NCBI RefSeq assembly: GCF_030445035.2
Contig: NC_080675.1
Coordinates: forward strand, 71,646,789-71,710,788
Direction of reading: 5' to 3'
Length of the DNA: 64,000 nt
Source of the DNA: Dasypus novemcinctus
Taxonomy: Eukaryota; Chordata; Mammalia; Cingulata; Dasypodidae
How positions within the stretch are numbered: the first letter of the stretch is position 1; every line of letters starts with the position of its first letter. The notes below the pieces were generated by a model, which saw nothing but the letters and a program-made list of their open reading frames with translations, did not search any database and was not told the DNA's origin. Shown here piece by piece: positions 34,963-45,440 of the stretch. The position numbers were made by a program, and so were the translations under genes.

Positions 34963-35385
34963 GTGCCTGGTTCAGCCTTTGCAACCACACCTCGGAGAAG
35001 TCTTCTATCTCAGTCAACAACCGAGAAGTCTTCCGTCTCAGTCAACAACGGAGCAGCCTCCAATCAGAGCGCCATTCCCAACTCCATCTTCCAAATGCTT
35101 TTCTCACTTCCTCCACAGCCACTAATATTCTATTTCTTTCTCATAACCTTTGCCTTCTTAACAATATTTGCTGCCGTCTGTCTAGCCACTGTCGCCCCAA
35201 AAGACTGGAACCTCGGCCAGCGAATTCTACTCCCACCGCCTTTCTGTTTCTCATCTCCATCTTCACCTCCCTCGCCGTCTTTCTCTCATAATGAACTCAC
35301 TAGGCTTCTCTCTGCTCAAAACCATCCCCCTTTTTCTCCTCTGTCTCCCCGTTGCACTCACCAACCCCAGCCATCAGCCCGTTAA
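34963..35385 (+). other. Unassigned 140-codon ORF at the pol-env junction
   Basis: An open frame that starts inside the pol-env gap and overlaps the start of env in another frame; the frame is open upstream to at least the end of pol, and no ATG opens it (GTG at 34,963). It encodes a Ser/Thr-rich region with a duplicated segment, then a strongly hydrophobic stretch (PLIFYFFLITFAFLTIFAAV, near residues 53-72) and a Pro/Ser-rich tail. It could be a relic of an Env leader or an accessory protein, or chance coding in a C-rich region. Confidence 0.3.
34995..35050 (+). repeat. 28-bp tandem duplication upstream of env
   Basis: gagaagtcttc(t/c)(a/g)tctcagtc followed by aacaac occurs twice, at 34,995-35,022 and 35,023-35,050. 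The unit is not a multiple of three, so the duplication shifts any frame that crosses it. Confidence 0.8.
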
Positions 35386-36121
35386 TTGGACTTTGTCCCT
35401 CTGGCAGCAGGAAACTATCCTTGCCTTTAACGTCACCTCAGGTACTCCGTCTTTCACACTCCATGTTTGTTGCCTTTCCGGCATGGGTATGTGCAACTCT
35501 TCAGGTTATACCTACACGAGAGGAGGGAAAAAAGACACTTTCCCTTACTACCCCCACACTTGTCTGTACCGCTTTGGTGAAAATTCCCCCCTTGCTTGCC
35601 ATGCAGTTCAGGGGGCCACAACTGGCGACGTCTGGTCCATTCCTGGCCACCCGTTCTTTGGCTATTATATCTGTCCTTCCTCTTTAGGCTCCTCCTCATC
35701 TTCCTGCCACAATCCCGCACACTATTATTGTCCTTATTGGGAATGCATATCTATAGGAGTAGGATATCGTGGAGCCCCTCTCTACAACCGTCATATTTCT
35801 TTAGTTAGTCCCTATTGGCCAAACATCACCCTACAAGTTAAGAATCCCCATGACATTCAATGGCTTCATACCCGTGCTTGGGGAATACGGCTTTGGATGA
35901 CCAGTTATGATTATGGTACCTTTTTCATTATCAAGAAAAATCAAGTTTCCCTCTTGCTGTCCCCAGTCCCCATCATTCCCAATCAGGTTTTTAATCCCCT
36001 TCCCCTTCCCGCCAACTCCCTTTGTACCGCAACACCTGCTTCTTCTTCTCCCCTACCACCCCACTCACCTACTCCCGTAAACCCACTTATATCCCTTTTA
36101 ATGCTACGTTTAATGCCCTAA
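35291..36121 (+). pseudogene. env: env: surface subunit, N-terminal part
   Basis: ATG at 35,291 starts MNSLGFSLLKTIPLFLLC, a clear signal peptide, followed by a cysteine- and Asn-glycosylation-rich surface subunit (HVCCLSGMGMCN, NITLQVKN, WGIRLWMTSYDYG). SU would bind the receptor. The frame ends at 36,119, but the continuing SU sequence is in another frame open from 35,995, so an indel lies between 35,995 and 36,121. This is the only break I see in env. Confidence 0.85.
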
Positions 36122-37200
36122 ACTCCTCCAATCCCAACCTTACCCAGAATTGCTGGCTGTGTTTCTCCTCCGTATCACCCTTCTACGAGGCTATAGCCAC
36201 CAATGCCTCTTACCAAACTTCCGCAGACAGCAATCCCGCCTTTTGTAATTGGAACCAGACGAGAGTAGGACTAACAATCCAGTCTGTCTCTCAAAGCGGG
36301 CTCTGTATCACTAAAATCGGAGGCACTATTACCCCCTTCATGAAAACCCTTTGCAACCTTACCGCTACTCCTGAAACAACTGCAAAGTTTCTATTACCCC
36401 CTAATAACACAAAATGGCTGTGTTCTTCCACCGGCCTCACCCCATGCCTTAGTGTCCAAACCCTTAACAGTACCAAGGAAACCTGCATGCTTGCCATCAT
36501 ACTCCCTTGCATCTATTTTTACAATGATAACCAATTCTTTAACTCCTGGCAGCGCCATCTTCTACCAATCTATGTACAAAGGAGAGAAGTCATCACTGCT
36601 ATTACAATTGCTTCACTTCTAGGTCTTGCTGGAGCCGGCACTGGGGTTGCAACCCTAACTACACAACAAACATCCTTTTCCTCTATCAGGAGAGCAGTCG
36701 ATGAAGACATAACCCGCCTCGAAAGCTCCATTTCCCATTTAGAAAATTCCCTAAACTCATTATCCGAAGTTGTCCTCCAAAATTGCAGAGGCTTAAACCT
36801 CCTCTTCCTTAAAGAAGGGGGACTTTGCGCAGCCCTAGGAGAAGAATGCTGCTTTTATGTTAACCACTCTGGCCTTATTAGAGACAATATGGCCCAAGTC
36901 AGAGAGGGACTAGCAAAACGTAAGAGAGAAAGGGAAACCCAAGGGAACTTCTCCTGGGGATTTAATGGAATCCTTCCTTACATCCTCCCCATACTGGGCC
37001 CATTAATAACCATACTTCTCATACTATCCTTTGGACCTTGGGCCATAAAAAGAATCATCCAGCTAGTCAAAGACCAAATTGACTCTGCTCTTGGCAAGCC
37101 CATACAGGTGCATTACCACTGGCTCCACCTTGCTGATCAGGGTATATCTATGGACCATCCAGACTGCCTCCCCTATGAAATCAACTCCCCCCGCCAATAA
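35995..37200 (+). pseudogene. env: env: SU C-terminus and transmembrane subunit
   Basis: Open without ATG from 35,995 to TAA 37,198. The SU part has the CWLC disulfide-exchange motif (36,151-36,162). The SU/TM junction shows only RR (36,580-36,585), not a full RXXR furin site. TM then has a hydrophobic Ala/Gly/Thr-rich fusion peptide, a conserved region around LQNCRGLNLLFLKEGGLC that corresponds to the immunosuppressive-like domain, the CX6CC motif (36,826-36,852), a membrane span (ILPYILPILGPLITILLIL) and a cytoplasmic tail. CWLC with CX6CC marks a gamma/D-type Env with covalently linked SU-TM. Confidence 0.9.
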
Positions 37201-37266
37201 GCTGCTGAGTGCAAGGCACAGCACTGCAGGAGACAGTTGGAGGTAAGCACAACCTAACTGTTCTCT

Positions 37267-37470
37267 GAGAAGCACGCCTCATTCTTATAGGGGTTCGCTC
37301 TGCTCTCAAGGGTCGCTAGGCAAAATGCTTCTCCAGCTGGCAGCCAAAGATGGGTAAGATCTCCCGGGAGACAACCTAAGACAGGTGCAGCTGTATGGCT
37401 CAAACCAAATTCAGTTGGCAGCCAAAAATAGGCAATAAGACCTAGAAGGCAACCAAAAACAGGCATAAAC
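37267..37470 (+). promoter_or_regulatory. CTE-like RNA export element
   Basis: Between env and the polypurine tract, GATGGGTAAG (37,349-37,358) and CCTAAGACAGG (37,375-37,385) flank a perfect 12-bp palindrome, tctcccgggaga (37,360-37,371). In simian D-type viruses the same two strands form the internal loop that binds the export receptor NXF1/TAP, at the same genomic place. A second, decayed half occurs 78 bp downstream (tggcagccaaa at 37,338 and 37,416), and gagaagca/tgcttctc (37,267 and about 37,327) could close an outer stem. Function would be export of unspliced RNA. Confidence 0.7.
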
Positions 37471-37655
37471 TCGTATCGCATTGTGCCTGTACAGGATGCT
37501 GAAGGCAGCCTACAGGCGCAACTGTGGGGCCAAAGAGAATACTGCATTTACCTATGCAAACCCCCCTCCATAAAACCCCTTCCTGAAAAAATCAGAGCCG
37601 TCTACATCAGGGAAATGAGGCCTCTACTTCCCTCAGCTAGCCGTACTGTGCAAAT

Positions 37656-37674
37656 AAAAGAAAAAGGGAGGAGA
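37656..37674 (+). promoter_or_regulatory. Polypurine tract
   Basis: aaaagaaaaagggaggaga directly abuts the 3' LTR start TGTTGGG; it would prime plus-strand DNA synthesis. Confidence 0.9.
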
Positions 37675-38111
37675 TGTTGGGAACAGTCAATACGAGTATA
37701 CACTGAGTTCAGCAATGCCAGTAACATGGCCACCAGAGCAGAGCCCACGTCCTTATTCTTCTTCCTCCTCACTCCTTTGTTCTCCGTTTCCCGCCACTGC
37801 CTAGGCTGATAAAGCAGTACGCAGGTGCAAGGCGCAAAACTGAAGTCTGCCTTCCACCCCAGCAACAGCAGCCACCAATCCCTGAACCCTGCCACTTACC
37901 CCAGCAACAGCAGCAGCCAATCCCTAGCCTCCACCTCCTCACCCACTGCTCCTCCCCTTCCCAAGAGTATATATGCTTTGTTCCCTCAATAAAATTTTGC
38001 AGCTTGATCAGAACACTGTCTTGCTGTCATTCTTCATGTCTCTTGTCCCACCATTCCTCCTTAGCAGGTCCCCAAGCCCTCGTTAGTGTCCCGCGGGTCG
38101 GGACCATCACA
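37675..38111 (+). repeat. Proviral 3' LTR (437 bp)
   Basis: TGTTGGGAAC..ACCATCACA. Same length as the 5' LTR with 17 substitutions and no indel. TATATAT 37,968, AATAAA 37,988. It could drive transcription into the flanking L1. Confidence 0.95.
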
Positions 38112-38586
38112 AATCAGCAGAACTTCCTTTAGTAATTCTTATAGGGAAGGTCCTTTGTTGACATACTTCTTCAGTTTCTGTTTATCTGTGCATATTTTAA
38201 ACTCTCCTGCATTTTTGAAAGGCAGTTTTGTCAGATAAAGAATTTTTACTGACAGTTTTTCTTTTTCAGTATTAAATGTATCATACCATTGCCTTCTTAT
38301 CGTTATGGTTTCTGATGAGAAATCAGCACTAGACTTATTGAGGGTCCCTTTTATGCAAAGAATCCCCTTTCTTTTGCTGATTTCAGGATTCTCTCCTTGT
38401 ATTTGGAATTTGACATTCTGATTAGTATGTATCATGGAGTAGGTCTACTGGATGTATTATGTTCAGAATGCATTGAGATTCTTGGTCCATGGATATGCAT
38501 ATCTTTCATAAGAGATGGGGCATTTTTGACAAACTCTTTCCTCAAATATCCTTTCTACCCCTTTTCCCTTCTCTTCTTCTATGACA
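38112..38586 (-). mobile_element. LINE-1 copy D, middle piece (ORF1)
   Basis: Continues the L1 broken at 28,554: the minus-strand frame 38,139-38,435 retains ORF1p C-terminal features (KILYLTKLPFKNAGE, CTDKQKL). It is interrupted again at about 38,587 by a solo LTR. Confidence 0.75.
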
Positions 38587-39074
38587 CTGAGGTGGGCTAT
38601 GGGTAGGAGGCTCTTTGTCTCTTCAGAGATAACCTTAACCTAAACTGTCTGTCCTAACTTGTGGGTGTGGAATGGTAAGAGGCTGCGGTCCTGCCCTTGG
38701 TGACCATGGCAACGAATCCAGTCCCAGAAAAAAGTTGAACAATGCAAAGTCTATAAACTTTAAATATTCAGGGAAATTCAAACCAAATGTGCTAAAAGCT
38801 TATCTAGAATGTATGAAGTCCATGCTAAAAGCTTACCTAGGATGTGGAAGATATATGCTAATTCAAGCCTATTGAGAACTGAAACAAAAGGACCATTTGG
38901 GCTTTATTCTCTGTATAAAAGGGACTCAAAAATCTTGTTCGGGGCTTGGAATTGAAACAAAAAGCTTCCGAGTCTGGCTGTCAATAAACCATTTTTCCTT
39001 CTCAAAATCATTCCTGAGTCCTGGCCTCTCTATACGCAAATAATTGAACCTCTCTCAAATTCTACAACAACACC
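38587..39074 (+). mobile_element. Solo LTR, gammaretrovirus-like (ERV1)
   Basis: Has TATAAAA at 38,914, AATAAA at 38,983 and a typical R-U5 (cattcctgagtcctggcc, then ttgaacctctctcaa), ending ttctacaaca. The host sequence atgaca occurs at 38,581 and 39,075, at both edges. U3 contains a 33-bp direct repeat (gctaaaagct at 38,791 and 38,824), possibly an enhancer duplication. Plus orientation. No internal retroviral sequence, so it arose by LTR-LTR recombination. Confidence 0.75.
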
Positions 39075-40555
39075 ATGACAAGTATGTTTGTATGCTTTTT
39101 GTTGTCACTAAATCCCTGTGACAGTGCTCAGATTTTTCTATCTTTTTCTCTATCTCTTTATTATTATTTCAATTGTCCTGTCTTCTCATTCACTGATTAA
39201 TTCTTCTGCCTGTTCAAGTCTGCTATTGTATGATTCTAGTGTATTTTAATCTTTTATTGTGACTTTCATCTGCATAACTTCTGTTATGTTTCTTTGTATG
39301 CTTTTGATTTATTCTTTATGCGCTCACATTGTCTACCTAATATCCTTTATCTCTTTATGCATATTTTCTTTCATCTCCTTGAGTTGATTTAGGGGATTTG
39401 TTTGAATTTCTTGATTAGTTGTTCCAAATTCTGTGTTTCCATTGAAGCTTGAATTTGTTCCCTTTACTGAGCCATGTCTTCCTCTTTCTTAGTGTGGCTT
39501 GTAATTTTTGCTAATATCTGGCTTCTGATTGTCATGCTGAGGTAACTCTGTCTCTCCTCTTGTCTAGGCTTTTATTTTTAATGGGCTTTGTGTTACAGCT
39601 CTTCTTTGATGCTTGGTCCAACATATTCCAGGCCTTTAAAGTTGCCCTTGTTTAACTCTTCAGATTTTCTCTTTTCCGTCTTCTGATTCTTACCTTGGGT
39701 AGGTGGTACAATTTTTAAAATTGTACTTTGTGTGTAGTGGTTTCTCCTCCAGAGGAAAGCTTCTTTTCCTCCATTTCTTCTCTGGGGCCTTTGATCTGTT
39801 CTGTTTGTTTTCGTGCAGAATTTTCTCCCCAGCTTCCATGAATTGTTTAAATTCTTCCCCTCATTAAGTCTCCTCTTTTCTTTACATTTTTCAGTTCTAG
39901 AATTCTCTTGTCTTACAGCAGTTCAGTTTAACCCCTCCTTTTTTTCCCTTTGTGACTCTTATGCCTTCACTTTCTTCCACATTATGGTATCCCACACCAG
40001 GGAGCCAGATAGAATAAATCCAGAAAATGTGGGTCATTCCAGAAAAGTCCACTTTGCACTTAGGTGATCCAGCCAAAAGAAATTGGATTTAGCAAATGCA
40101 CATCATGCCAACAGTTCTGCTGTGGTCTTTCTTCATCCCACCCTTCTGTGTGCCCTTTGATATGCAGCACTCCTCAGTGGCTTGTGTTCTGCCCTGGGTC
40201 TCCATGGACTTGGAGCACTGTGCCAGGATATCCATGAGGTTCTAACTGGCTTCTGTGAGTGGCTCTGTAGTTTGTGTCCATAGAGGAAGAGACTGGGCCA
40301 TATTGCCCGTGTGCAACTCTCATGCTGTGTGGGACTAACTGAGGGGAGGGAAATGTATCAGCAGATCCAAGGTAGAAATTTCCTATCTACTATTGTTGAT
40401 TTTTCTTCCTTTTCTTTGATTCAGCATTTGTGGAGTCTTTCTCCAGTCTCTATTGGCCTCCAAAGTTCTCAGCAAGTGGAATTTGTCACTTTATCACTTG
40501 ATTCTGAGGGAAGATTTTTTTCCAGGGGACGTCTTACATCACCATGTTATAATGT
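39075..40555 (-). mobile_element. LINE-1 copy D, 5' piece
   Basis: Minus-strand ORF1 N-terminus (coiled-coil-like, 39,080-39,480) and 5' UTR, ending near 40,550 (gtcttacatcaccatgtt, the complement of a L1 start). Open frames here are antisense noise. Confidence 0.65.
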
Positions 40556-42884
40556 CATTCTGCAATCACCATCAACAAAACCACAAGACCTGAAATTATC
40601 ATGGGATGGGGGTAAAGAGTTAGATTTCTCCAAAAGAAAGACAAAACAAAACATTTATTTCCATCACAAATATTTTTATTAACTGAAGAAAGCTGAGGTG
40701 ACCTGAGATATTCTACTTTGTACACTAAGTCTAACTCCACTCACTCAAATTGGAAAACAAGTGAATAAGATGTTGAATAAGGAATGATCTTGAGTCCCTC
40801 ACCATGTATATATACCAAAAATAAAATCTCACAGACATTTCTTATTTAAACATAATTAGTAAAACTCTGTGACACTTGTATATGCACATACCTATATTTG
40901 ATAGCACAGTTGAAATCTGATATAGAAATTCCAAGTCTTTTTTTCAGCAATATAAGCATTAATTAGTGTTTTAATGGCACAGTAAACAAAGTATCTAGAA
41001 CCAAAGTGTGGAGAGGGGACACAAAGGAGTGGGTAAGAGCAAACTCCTTGGCCTATTTGTGGCTTCAACAAGAAGCTGCAGCAATTGCCATATCAGAAGA
41101 AAGAAAACCTTAAGATAAGAAGAGTCTTCCCTAGAGTCAGAAGTTATTTTGAAGAGGTTACCTTGTGGCCCTTGGTGTAGAAGAAGGAAGAGGAACTTCC
41201 TTGCATGCATGAATGGATGCTGGGTATTCACCTCAGTGAACAGTTATGTTTTTATAAAAAGATATTTATGATTCAGGTGATACATGGTGTGAAATACCAG
41301 TTTTGTTACATGAAAGCTTTACCTCTGGAAAATAAGCACTATATCCAACATTATGAAATTATGACTCATTTCTTTTATATTGCAGTTTATATTTTTAACA
41401 GTATTAGGAAGAGAAACTGAAAAGAATCTCCAAAAAAGTGATTAGAAATCAACACTACATTACAGGAAAATGAGCATAAAATTTGCTAACAGTTTTTCAT
41501 CACCTACATCATGCATAAATACCAAAATAATAATATACATGACAGAGAGTGTCTGCTTTCTTTTCACAATATTGCAATTCTGAGAGGTTTTTTTATTCTA
41601 AATTTCATTTCAGAGGAATACAAAAATAATACAGGAGCAAAATTAAACAGTAATGGGAAATAATGACAGACGGCAAAGACATTACTTACAGGAGCAGGAA
41701 ATTGTTAGAATGCTTTTAAGTGAGATTAGATTTGTAATGCATTGAAGGTCAATGAGGCAAATAGAGAAAGGTTGGACTAAAAAGCAGAGATTTCAGTATT
41801 ATGCAAACCACTTACTTTATAGGTGAACAGAATGAAATATAATATTAAAGAGCAATAAGAAAAGGAAGTGATTATGTTTGATTGTTAATTGTGTTTACTA
41901 TGATTAAAAAACTTAAAGATATCTTCCAAAAATGAAATTGAATTCACCATTGTCTATTACTTAATGTGTAAATATTTAAAAATTAACAGTTACTTCTCTG
42001 TATTGTTAATCTTGTGCCCGTCAGCACATAACCTACAATTGACTGCTTGCTTACATCATAAAAAAATGTCACCCTGAAATTTCAATCAGTCATCAGCTTT
42101 GAGCTTCCTTCATTTACTATTCTAACTGCTCACAAACACTGAGAAACTCAATGCTCACTTTTAATTGATACTATTTGCTCCATGTAGACTTAATCTAGTG
42201 AAAGACAATTTCATTCACATCCATGAAAGTGGGCAGCCGACACCAAATCAAAAGATATCTGGTTTGGTAATGGAATAAAAAAAGGCATTTGCATTTTTTC
42301 CCACTTTTTAAAAGATATTTGAGTTTTCTCTCTGATTTACCTAATAATCTTTGAATTCAGTTATCAAGGACAAGGCTTTAAATACATGAAAGAGCTATAG
42401 TATTCTGGTTTCCCTCCAGATAAAATCATAGTCTTATTTTAGACTTTTCCACATATTCAATTCAATATTTGGTCTATCTCAGTAATCATCCATATGCTGT
42501 AATTCTATTTTTTTTATCAATCTAAGATAACTGTGTATTACAGTTACTCTATTACCTGAATATTCACTTCCCATGTTAGGTAGAAATCACTTTAAGATTT
42601 TCCTTGAGAAAATAGATCTTCTAATTTGGGAAATAGTTTGGATTGTTATTGCTATTTTTCACTTTTGGTTTTGAATTATACTAACACATTTTGCAAGTAA
42701 GTTTATCATCCCCATGTTAAGTTGTTTAGACTTCAAATTTAATCTCTGAACATAAAACTTCCCCAGATGTTTCTGAACTGTAAAAATGTGTGTCTTTGTT
42801 TACCCACATATAGAATATAGAATATAACTAAATCTATAGTTTCTAATTTATTTCCAAGGAAATTATTGCCTTTCTTCTTGTCTT
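40556..42884. other. Unassigned sequence
   Basis: AT-rich, no recognised gene or repeat family; likely old unique sequence. Short open frames have no recognisable similarity. Confidence 0.4.
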
Positions 42885-43470
42885 GGTTTTCTAAAAGGTT
42901 GCCAATGCAGTATACCAGAAATGGACTGGCTTTTATAATGAGAATTTCATTAGGGAAAACTCTTACCACTCCAAGACTTTGAAAATGCCCAAATCAAGGC
43001 ACCATTAGAGACGCTTTCTCACCAAACGCAGCTATTGGTGATCCTGGCATCCTGCCACATGGCAAAGCTGGTCTCTCTCTACTTTCTCCTTGAGCTCTGT
43101 TATGGGTGATCAGTTCTCTCTCCCAGAGCTTCTCTCCTTGAGCCTTTTGGGGCTACTCTTTCTGCAGCTGTAAAAGAAACTTGATGACCTCTTTCTTTCT
43201 TTCTCCTTTCTCTCACATTGCAGAATAAAATTGCAGCCTCTTTGCTCTGTGTCTCTCTGTGTTCCATTCTTAGTTTATATAAGATTCCAGCAAAAGGGCA
43301 GAGACCTAACCTGGGTTATGACTCACTGACTTAGTCTAAATAAAAGCAATTTAATCAGGTTATCTAATCAAGGTCCCTTACTTGAGTCTAACCAAAAGGC
43401 CACACATACACAGTGGTTTAGCTTAAGAACATAATTTTCTGGGGTCCATAACAGATTCAAACCAGGATAT
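42885..43470 (-). repeat. Xenarthran LTR-like repeat, copy 3
   Basis: Diverged relative of the repeats at 3,226 and 22,504: gttgccaatgcagtataccagaaatgg at the left, and aacctgggttatgactcactg, aatcaggttatctaatc, aagaacataat at the right, each with counterparts in copy 2. The least interrupted of the three, about 585 bp. Confidence 0.6.
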
Positions 43471-43845
43471 TCCCCAAAAGCTTTATTTTGGACTTGCCAC
43501 TTTAAGAGAATTTCTCCAAAATAATTTTTTTATTGTTGTTTTTACAGGTTTAATGTGTTTAATAAGTTTACACCTCTGCTCCTATTTGCAACACCCAATA
43601 TTCCAGAGACATGCATCAGTGGTCAACAATAAATATCGGGCCTCTCAAGAGTTTAAATGTTTAGTTCCTCTGACCACTCTGTATTGCAGTGGCACTTGTC
43701 CAGAAATGGTACTTCTCCATATTTGGGTAACTTTAAATGTACCAGTGAAAAAAGCTTTTTCCCCTTCAAGAGGAAGAGAGAAAATCACTCCTCAAAACCC
43801 AGAAGATATGACTGGGAGCTCTTTGCTCCTGTCCCATTTCTTTGG

Positions 43846-43849
<4 letters not shown>

Positions 43850-43878
<29 letters not shown>
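43850..43878. repeat. (AT)n microsatellite
   Basis: About 14 AT units directly followed by T14 (43,878-43,891), the poly(A) tail of the EI24 pseudogene on the other strand. Microsatellites often grow from such tails. Confidence 0.95.
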
Positions 43879-43886
<8 letters not shown>

Positions 43887-45440
43887 TTTTTGCAGTGGAA
43901 CAAGAGACCCAAACGTAATCTGAGTTACCAGAAATGAGATAGTGGTGGCTATAAAAGGAATGGCCAGAAACAATTCCTTTAGCCCTGCATGATATGTATA
44001 TGTTTCACAGGAAAAAAAAAATCCACAAATTACAACAGTTAGATTTATAAAATCCATTTATCCAACGGTGGTGGAAGGTGGAAAGGAGAGGTAAGGTAAA
44101 TGGCACAGGTGGAAAAACAAATACTCAGATCAACCTAGAGACAGGAGCTGGCAAATGCTAGAAAATAGCTGCAGAAAAACCTGTGGTCTGTTCAAACTTA
44201 GGGTTGTGTTAAAAATCCAAATGCTGGTGTCAGGAGATTCTGCCATATGTGCACCAGAGACAAAAGTTACAATTCCTCAGGAAAAAGGGAATACGCAGAA
44301 AGCCCTTGGTAGAGCAGGTCCTGCCATTCCTGGGTAGGGGAAGGTGAACAGGGAAAAGATCTGCTACAACCTTCCAATCCCACAGATCGAATGGCCTGCA
44401 GCAGCATTCAGTTTGGTAGGCAATGGAGGCAGGGAAGAGGATTTCTCTGCTGAGGTTGAGCTTCTCAGAGCAGAGTGCAGTTTAGATGGCTTGTGGAAGA
44501 GTCCATTTCTTATGAAGACCACCAAAGAGAAGAGATACACCCGAAAAAGTCATGCTTTGCCAGGTCTTTGCTTTATTGGCACTGATAATGAATAAAGAAA
44601 AATAAACAGGGCTGAGGCAGCCACTGGTAATGTATGATGACTGCATTGCTGTGAGAAAAGGCAAGGGCAAAAAAAATTCAAAGTAGTAAGGCCAGTTCTT
44701 TTCTGTATTTGACAGCCACTGGTCCATGTCAATTCCTTTATTGAACCAGCAATATTCGAAGCAATAAAGTGAGTAGAGAAGGGACATATGCATGAGACTA
44801 ACTAGCTGACCAATAAGAAGGATGGGAGATTCACAAACACCCCATGCATGAGGAAAAGGCCTGCAGAAAAAGGATGAAGAGCATGTCAACAATTATTTTG
44901 CTGACACTAGGAAATGGGTGAGACTTCCTCCCTGATACCTCAAATGCCAGATCTTGAAACCTAATGGCACTGACAACTTTGCTAAGCACAAATGGGGAGC
45001 ATCCAAAAAGCACTGAAAATAGATGTAAGGAAGCATTCCAGCACCACCAAACAACTCCATTTAGTGATGGAGCACCAATAATTTGTTCTGTTACTTACTG
45101 AAGCATAGGAATATACACTCAATAAAAAAAAAAAAAAGACTGAACTAGAATACTCCTCTGTTCCAAGTGGGGCACTGGAAAATTCTACTAACAACACCAT
45201 GTTTTGCTCTCGTGCTTCCATCTATGCCCTGGGTTCTCCACTGGGCAAGATACTGCTGGCTCTTTTCTGACGTTTTTCTTTTCTCTTTTGCTGGCGATGG
45301 TACAAATACTCCAATGTCTTTGATTCCTCTGCCAAGGTCCTGAAGAAAGGTTTTGACACTACCAACCATCTCTTCACCACCCAAACTATGAACTAGACAG
45401 AGAAGCACCCCAAAATCTCTCATGAGGACCTTAAAGGGCT
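43878..45440 (-). pseudogene. EI24: Processed pseudogene of EI24
   Basis: Minus-strand frames together cover nearly the whole of EI24, an ER multi-pass protein linked to p53 response and autophagy. N-terminus: SVKTFLQDLGRGIKD and VVSRIFQC (45,145-45,423). Middle: [15 protein letters not shown] and [19 protein letters not shown] (44,831-45,221). C-terminus: [42 protein letters not shown]-like segment (44,482-44,892). No introns, several shifts and stops, and a 14-base poly(T) on the plus strand at the 3' end mark it as a retrocopy. The 3' UTR would be 43,892-44,480. Ends of the 5' UTR and target duplications were not resolved. Confidence 0.85.

Larger units (their letters stand above)
28555..38111 (+). 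mobile_element. Full-length endogenous betaretrovirus-like provirus
   Basis: 9,557 bp with LTR - primer site - gag - dUTPase/protease - RT - RNase H/integrase - env - CTE-like region - polypurine tract - LTR. The order, the dUTPase in the pro frame, the G-patch-like tail after protease and the tRNA-Lys type primer site are betaretroviral; the env is of the gamma/D type. Seventeen differences between 437-bp LTRs (3.9%) suggest insertion millions of years ago, roughly 9 My if a mammalian rate near 2.2e-9 per site per year applies; five or more of the changes are CpG-type, so this may be too old. Flanks attctg and aatcag agree at 4 of 6 positions. Multiple breaks in every gene mean it is defective. 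Confidence 0.95.

Noticed and set aside
35352..35808. 111-, 88- and 70-codon frames within env
   Set aside because: Out-of-frame shadows of the Env surface subunit, which is the frame with signal peptide, cysteines and glycosylation sites.
43553..44057. Frames with YIYIYIYI runs
   Set aside because: Translation of the (AT)n microsatellite and flanking poly(T).
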